A DNA stretch of 64,000 nt from Sporomusa malonica. Lineage in GTDB: Bacteria > Bacillota > Negativicutes > Sporomusales > Sporomusaceae. Each line of letters starts with the position of its first letter. Position 1 is the stretch's first letter. The stretch is taken from the NCBI RefSeq assembly GCF_041428715.1, contig NZ_CP155572.1, one strand, 5' to 3'. Both the position numbers and the translations under genes were made by a program. The notes under the pieces are model-generated. The model was not told the origin of the DNA and searched no databases. It saw nothing but the letters and a program-made list of their open reading frames with translations. Shown here piece by piece: positions 60,034 through 64,000 of this stretch.

Positions 60034-60058
60034 AGGAATTTCATTTTGGGCGTAGAAT
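60034..60058 (+). promoter_or_regulatory. Sigma-H-like promoter upstream of the putative RNA and CoA-transferase operon
   Basis: AGGAATT, 11 bases, GTAGAAT, an exact consensus match. Transcription would start near 60063-60070. Confidence 0.55.
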
Positions 60059-60062
60059 ACCT

Positions 60063-60250
60063 ATAGTATAAAGCAATAATGTTATAGCTGAAACCTATAA
60101 CTATACGGACAGACGCCCAGTCGGTCGTTCTGGAAGTACACTCTGCAAACTACGCCCTTATGGTCTGTTGCCTAACCGGTAATGGATAACTAGTAAGTGC
60201 GCACCTGGGTTTGTTTTGTTCATGCAAAATAAACCAATAGGTGCTTTTTT
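60063..60250 (+). ncRNA. Putative structured RNA (about 185 nt) ending in a terminator
   Basis: The gap between rex and the CoA transferase has no gene but a clear promoter pattern at the left and a strong terminator at the right (60201-60250). Inside, GTTATAG (60081-60087) and CTATAAC (60095-60101) form a perfect stem; ACAGAC (60109-60114) can pair with GTCTGT (60163-60168), and CGG/CCG extend it. GTTAT can also pair with ATAAC at 60186, giving an alternative closing stem. Size and rod-like pairing recall 6S RNA, but no family was recognised. It could instead be a 5' leader attenuating the downstream operon. Confidence 0.5.
60201..60250 (+). terminator. Rho-independent terminator upstream of the CoA-transferase gene
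   Basis: GCACCT (60201-60206) and GGTTTGTTTTG (60208-60218) pair with CAAAATAAACC (60225-60235) and AGGTGC (60239-60244) with small bulges, then TTTTTT. About 110 bases remain before the ATG at 60358. Confidence 0.85.
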
Positions 60251-60357
60251 GTTGTCCCTGTAATTGTGTGTTAGAATATTTTTGGCGGTTTTCCTAACAA
60301 TAACTGTGATATCTCTAAAATTATAATAAAATTACCGATTCGAATGGAGAGTGCACA

Positions 60358-61866
60358 ATGATTGACATCAAAGACCGAGTCAGAAACCAAGCTCTGCATG
60401 CTAAGATTGCCAGCGCAGAGCAAGCAGCTGCCAGTATTAAACCAGGGATGAACATTGGTGCCAGTGGTTTTACGCCTGCGGGATATCCCAAGGCAGTGCC
60501 GCTCGCGCTGGCAGAGAGAATGAAACAAGAGAATTTCCAAGTAAACCTGTGGACTGGTGCTTCAGTAGGTAAGGAGCTTGATGGCGCCTTAGCTGAAGCC
60601 AAGGGTATCGGCAAACGGCTTCCGTATCAAACTAATGATGCTCTCAGGAAAGCTATTAACAATGGTGGTGTCCAGTATACCGACCTCCACTTAAGCCATG
60701 TGGCACAAATGTCACGCTATGGGTTTCTTGGTGGAAAAGTTGATGTGGCTATAATTGAAGCTTGTGCCATTACTGAAGAAGGTCATATTGTGCCGACAAC
60801 TTCGCTTGGTAACTCTGCTTCATTTGTTCAAAGTGCTGATTTTGTTATTGTTGAAATCAATACAAGCCAGCCGCTTGAACTTGAAGGTATGCATGATGTG
60901 TATGTGCCGCTTGACCCCCCGAATCGTCAACCGATACCGCTTGTGAAAGCTGATGACCGTATTGGTACGCCATATATTCCTTGTGATCCAAATAAAATCG
61001 CGTACATAGTTCCTTGTGATATCAAAGACGATGTACGTCCTTTGGCTGCTATTGATGATGATGCCCGAGCTATGACTGGTCATCTGATTGAATTCCTGAA
61101 GAAAGAAATCAAAGCTGGTCGTATGCCAGAGAACCTGTTGCCGCTGCAATCTGGTGTAGGTTCAGTCGCCAATGCGGTTGTCGCTGGCTTGGCTAATTCT
61201 GAATTTGAAAACCTTACTGTCTATACCGAGGTTATTCAGGATGGTATGTTTGATCTAATTGATGCCGGCAAGCTTACTTTTGCCTCGGGAACTTCTATTA
61301 CCCCTTCGCCAGATGGTTTAAAACGGTTATATGATAATATAGGCGAATATCGCAAAAAAATCATTCTCCGGCCGCAAGAAGTTGCTAATAGCCCGGAAAT
61401 TGCCCGTCGAATTGGTGTAATTGCCATGAACACTGCCATTGAGTTCGATATCTATGGTCATGTTAACTCTACTCATATCATGGGCACAAAAATGATGAAC
61501 GGGATTGGCGGCTCAGGTGACTTTGCCCGTAACGCCTACCTGACCTTCTTCTTCACGAATTCGATTGCTAAAAAAGGCGATATTTCCTCTGTTGTTCCTA
61601 TGTGCTCACACTTTGATCATACCGAACATGATATTGATGTCTTTATCACCGAACGTGGTGTTGCTGACGTCCGTGGTTTAAGCCCTAAAGAACGGGCTCG
61701 CGTTATTATCGAAAATTGTGCTCACCCTGATTATCAGCCAATGCTTAGAGATTATCTTGAACGGGCTGAGAAGGCCACTGGTAATGCGCACACTCCACAT
61801 ATAATGAATGAAGCTCTTTCCTGGCATACTCGCTTCCTGGAAACAGGCAGTATGAAAATAAAGTAG
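60358..61866 (+). CDS. Acetyl-CoA hydrolase/transferase family, probable succinate:acetate (propionate) CoA transferase
   Basis: 502 residues, the Cat1/AarC family length. It has the glycine-rich GMNIGASGFTPAGYPKAVPL near residue 36, SGVGSVANAVVAGL near residue 263 and the catalytic Glu segment VYTEVIQDGMFDL near residue 285. IGGSGDFARNAYL near residue 382 is also conserved. It exchanges CoA between succinyl-CoA and acetate or propionate. The next genes encode methylmalonyl-CoA mutase, so the likely role is to activate succinate or release propionate. Start ATG follows GGAGAG. Confidence 0.92.
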   Translation: MIDIKDRVRNQALHAKIASAEQAAASIKPGMNIGASGFTPAGYPKAVPLALAERMKQENFQVNLWTGASVGKELDGALAEAKGIGKRLPYQTNDALRKAINNGGVQYTDLHLSHVAQMSRYGFLGGKVDVAIIEACAITEEGHIVPTTSLGNSASFVQSADFVIVEINTSQPLELEGMHDVYVPLDPPNRQPIPLVKADDRIGTPYIPCDPNKIAYIVPCDIKDDVRPLAAIDDDARAMTGHLIEFLKKEIKAGRMPENLLPLQSGVGSVANAVVAGLANSEFENLTVYTEVIQDGMFDLIDAGKLTFASGTSITPSPDGLKRLYDNIGEYRKKIILRPQEVANSPEIARRIGVIAMNTAIEFDIYGHVNSTHIMGTKMMNGIGGSGDFARNAYLTFFFTNSIAKKGDISSVVPMCSHFDHTEHDIDVFITERGVADVRGLSPKERARVIIENCAHPDYQPMLRDYLERAEKATGNAHTPHIMNEALSWHTRFLETGSMKIK

Positions 61867-61935
61867 AAAGGCCGGCCATTAAGGCTAGTCTTTCAGATTC
61901 ACCAAGGAATACATACTTAAAGGAGGAATTAGAAA

Positions 61936-63591
61936 ATGTGCACAGCTAACAACGATAGCTTAAAACAAAAAATGGCTGAGTACACCGGCAAGGTGGAAAA
62001 ATCACTCGCCAAATTTCCAGAACGTAAAAACCTGTCTCACAACAGGCTTTATACTCCACTTGATATTGAAGGTCTTGACTACGAAAAAGATCTTAGCTTC
62101 CCCGGTCAATATCCATTTACCCGCGGTGTACAGCCCACTATGTACCGTGGACGTTTCTGGACCATGCGTATGTATGCTGGCTTCTCAACTGCCGAAGAGT
62201 CCAATAAACGTTACCGTTATCTCTTAGAGTCAGGCGGTACTGGTTTATCTTGCGCTTTTGATCTGCCGACCCAAATTGGTTATGACTCTGATGATGCCAT
62301 CTCAGAAGGTGAGGTTGGCAAAGTAGGTGTAGCCATTGACTCGCTGGCTGACATGGAAATTCTTTTTGATAGCATTGATCTTGGTAAAGTATCGACTTCT
62401 ATGACCATCAATGCTCCTGCTTCGGTACTTCTTGCTATGTACATTGCTGTTGCTGAAAAGCAAGGTGTTAGCCCTGATAAATTGAACGGTACTATTCAAA
62501 ACGATATTCTTAAAGAATATGCTGCCCGTGGTACCTACATATTCCCGCCTAAGCCTTCCATGCGTCTTATTACCAACATCTTCGAATATTGCTCCAAGAA
62601 TGTTCCTAACTGGAACACCATCTCAATCTCTGGTTACCATATCCGTGAAGCTGGTTCCACCGCTTCCCAGGAAATTGCCTTCACTATTGCTGATGGTATT
62701 GCCTATGTTGACGCTGCGATCAAAGCTGGCTTAAATGTTGACGACTTTGCTGGACGTCTGTCCTTCTTCTGGAATGCACACAATAACGTACTTGAAGAAG
62801 TAGCCAAGTTCCGCGCCTCCCGTCGTGTATGGGCCAAAGTAATGAAAGAGCGTTTCGGCGCTACCAACCCCAAGTCCTGGATGCTTCGTGTGCATACCCA
62901 GACTGCCGGTTCCATGCTGACTGCCCAACAGCCTGACAACAATGTTGTTCGTGTTGCTCTTCAAACTGCTGCAGCTGTACTTGGTGGAACTCAGTCTCTT
63001 CATACTAACTCCAAAGACGAAGCTCTGGCACTGCCTACCGAAGATTCGGTACGCGTAGCGCTTCGCACCCAACAAATTGTGGCCTACGAAAGCGGCTTAG
63101 CTGACGTTGTTGACCCGCTTGCTGGTTCTTACTATATCGAAGCTCTTACCAATCAGATTGAAAAAGAAGCTTGGGAATATATCGGAAAAATTGACGATAT
63201 GGGCGGCGCAGTCGTGGCTATTGAAAAAGGCTACATCCAGCGCGAAATTCAAGAAAGTGCTTACAAATGGCAAATGGAAGTGGAAAGCAAACAACGCATT
63301 ATCGTTGGTGTTAACCAGTTCCAAGTTGCAGAAAAGCCAGTTGAAGGTTTGCTTCGTGTTGACTCTTCTGTTGGCGAATTGCAAAAGAAAAAGCTGGCTG
63401 ACCTTAGAGCTCGTCGTGATAATGGCGCAGTGCAAGCAACACTTGCTGCACTTGAAGCAGGTTGCCAAGATGAAAACACTAATCTTATGCCGCTTATTCT
63501 TGAAGCTGTTAAAGCCTATGCAACCCTTGGAGAAATCTGTGGCGTAATGCGCAAAGTGTTCGGTGAATACGAAGCGCATGTAAGCCTATAA
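61936..63591 (+). CDS. Methylmalonyl-CoA mutase, catalytic (large) subunit without B12 domain
   Basis: 551 residues. The substrate TIM barrel shows GVQPTMYRGRFWTMRMYAGF (about residues 65-84), GLSCAFDLPTQIGYDSDD (near residue 102), SISGYHIREAGSTASQEIAF (near residue 229) and GGTQSLHTNSKDEALALPTE (near residue 348). The cobalamin-binding domain is absent and is encoded by the next gene, the split-subunit type of many archaea and anaerobic Firmicutes. It interconverts succinyl-CoA and (R)-methylmalonyl-CoA. It starts with AGGAGGAATTAGAAA before ATG. Confidence 0.95.
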   Translation: MCTANNDSLKQKMAEYTGKVEKSLAKFPERKNLSHNRLYTPLDIEGLDYEKDLSFPGQYPFTRGVQPTMYRGRFWTMRMYAGFSTAEESNKRYRYLLESGGTGLSCAFDLPTQIGYDSDDAISEGEVGKVGVAIDSLADMEILFDSIDLGKVSTSMTINAPASVLLAMYIAVAEKQGVSPDKLNGTIQNDILKEYAARGTYIFPPKPSMRLITNIFEYCSKNVPNWNTISISGYHIREAGSTASQEIAFTIADGIAYVDAAIKAGLNVDDFAGRLSFFWNAHNNVLEEVAKFRASRRVWAKVMKERFGATNPKSWMLRVHTQTAGSMLTAQQPDNNVVRVALQTAAAVLGGTQSLHTNSKDEALALPTEDSVRVALRTQQIVAYESGLADVVDPLAGSYYIEALTNQIEKEAWEYIGKIDDMGGAVVAIEKGYIQREIQESAYKWQMEVESKQRIIVGVNQFQVAEKPVEGLLRVDSSVGELQKKKLADLRARRDNGAVQATLAALEAGCQDENTNLMPLILEAVKAYATLGEICGVMRKVFGEYEAHVSL

Positions 63592-63611
63592 GCTGAGTAG
63601 GAGGGACAACG

Positions 63612-64000
63612 ATGGAAAAACGTATTAGAGTATTGGTAGCAAAACCTGGTCTGGACGGTCATGACCGTGGTGCCAAAGTCGTAGCCCGCGCTCTCCGCGA
63701 TGCCGGCTTTGAGGTAATTTATACTGGTCTTCGGCAGACTCCTGAGCAAATTGTTGAAGCAGCTCTGCAAGAAGACGTAAATGTTGTAGCTTTAAGCCTA
63801 TTATCAGGTGCTCATAACCACCTTTTCCCGCGCATTGTTGAACTGAGCAAACAAAAAGGTATGAGTGATGTGCTGATTGTTGGCGGCGGCGTTATTCCTG
63901 ACGCTGACATCGCAGGCCTTAAAGCTGCTGGTGTATCAGAGGTATTTACCCCTGGCACCCCGACTACCAGCATTGTTGAGTATATCAAAACCAACGTAAA
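63612..64000 (+). CDS. Methylmalonyl-CoA mutase, cobalamin-binding small subunit (3' cut by window)
   Basis: At least 129 residues, beginning MEKRIRVLVAKPGLDGHDRG. The DxHxxG cobalamin motif is DGHDRG (residues 15-20); LSLLSGAHNHLFPRI and IVGGGVIPDADIAGL are the SxL and GG parts of the B12 domain. The reading frame is open to the window end; normal length is about 130-140, so only a few residues are probably missing. It follows the large subunit after 20 bases with AGGAGG. An MeaB-type chaperone and epimerase often follow but lie outside the window. Confidence 0.93.
   Translation, partial: MEKRIRVLVAKPGLDGHDRGAKVVARALRDAGFEVIYTGLRQTPEQIVEAALQEDVNVVALSLLSGAHNHLFPRIVELSKQKGMSDVLIVGGGVIPDADIAGLKAAGVSEVFTPGTPTTSIVEYIKTNV

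Noticed and set aside
60063..60250. Cobalamin or THF riboswitch upstream of the CoA-transferase operon
   Set aside because: The B12 box (GCCACTG) and the THF-riboswitch core are not found; left as an unclassified RNA.
1..64000. CRISPR arrays, tRNA or rRNA genes, Rnf or Ech complexes
   Set aside because: No regularly spaced direct repeats, no tRNA T-loop pattern in a foldable context, and no rnf/ech-type genes were recognised in the window.

Overview
The window looks like a chromosomal segment of an endospore-forming, Gram-negative-type Firmicute acetogen of the Sporomusa/Acetonema kind (class Negativicutes). The basis is an almost complete Wood-Ljungdahl (WL) gene set with the Moorella/Sporomusa-style HdrCBA-MvhD-MetVF block, menaquinone-type UbiD/UbiA genes, an O-antigen-ligase-like gene, a methylmalonyl-CoA (succinate/propionate) operon, Bacillus-type sigma-H promoter patterns, and a valS T-box. 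The genus is inferred from gene content, not from a database match.

Layout. 1-981: 3' end of a UbiD-type decarboxylase and an overlapping UbiA prenyltransferase. 1015-1096: first copy of an ~80-bp dispersed repeat (four copies in the window). 1116-2845: IS3-family (IS150-like) element. 3046-24883: WL operon (fchA, folD, DUF3786 gene, cooC, fhs, acsA, acsB, acsC, acsV-like, cooC/acsF, acsD, acsE, hdrC, hdrB, hdrA, mvhD, metV, metF). 25057-28615: trimeric [FeFe]-hydrogenase operon. 28871-31746: p-aminobenzoate genes, followed by fdhD. 32674-35534: molybdenum-cofactor genes. 35793-40417: selenocysteine formate dehydrogenase plus [FeFe] hydrogenase plus two HycB-like ferredoxins, the composition of a hydrogen-dependent CO2 reductase (HDCR). 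40616-43303, opposite strand: a second selenocysteine formate dehydrogenase with a NuoG-like N-terminus. 43918-50460: mobA-like gene, T-box/valS/folC, O-antigen-ligase-like gene. 50744-59142: regulatory/sensory hydrogenase module followed by a second bifurcating-type hydrogenase operon. 59351-59992: rex. 60063-60250: putative structured RNA. 60358-64000: CoA transferase and methylmalonyl-CoA mutase (the last gene is cut by the window end).

How the parts fit. The formate dehydrogenases make formate from CO2 with H2 or other reductants. Fhs, FchA/FolD and MetVF reduce it to methyl-THF. AcsE, AcsCD and AcsAB make acetyl-CoA. pabABC and folC supply folate, fdhD/moeA/mobAB supply the FDH cofactor, and the NAD-linked hydrogenases, HdrABC-MvhD and Rex link H2, ferredoxin and NAD(P)H. 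The methylmalonyl-CoA operon links the strain to succinate/propionate metabolism.

Points worth attention: the HDCR-like operon and the opposing second Sec-FDH carrying the same SECIS-like hairpin loop; five sigma-H-like promoters in front of the C1/hydrogen/propionate operons; a probable sensory hydrogenase surrounded by DRTGG, anti-sigma-like ATPase and PHP genes; a two-unit HdrA; a terminator-ended RNA between rex and the CoA transferase; and a dispersed structured repeat. Start codons were moved from the longest ORF to a Shine-Dalgarno-supported position where noted. No homology search was run.
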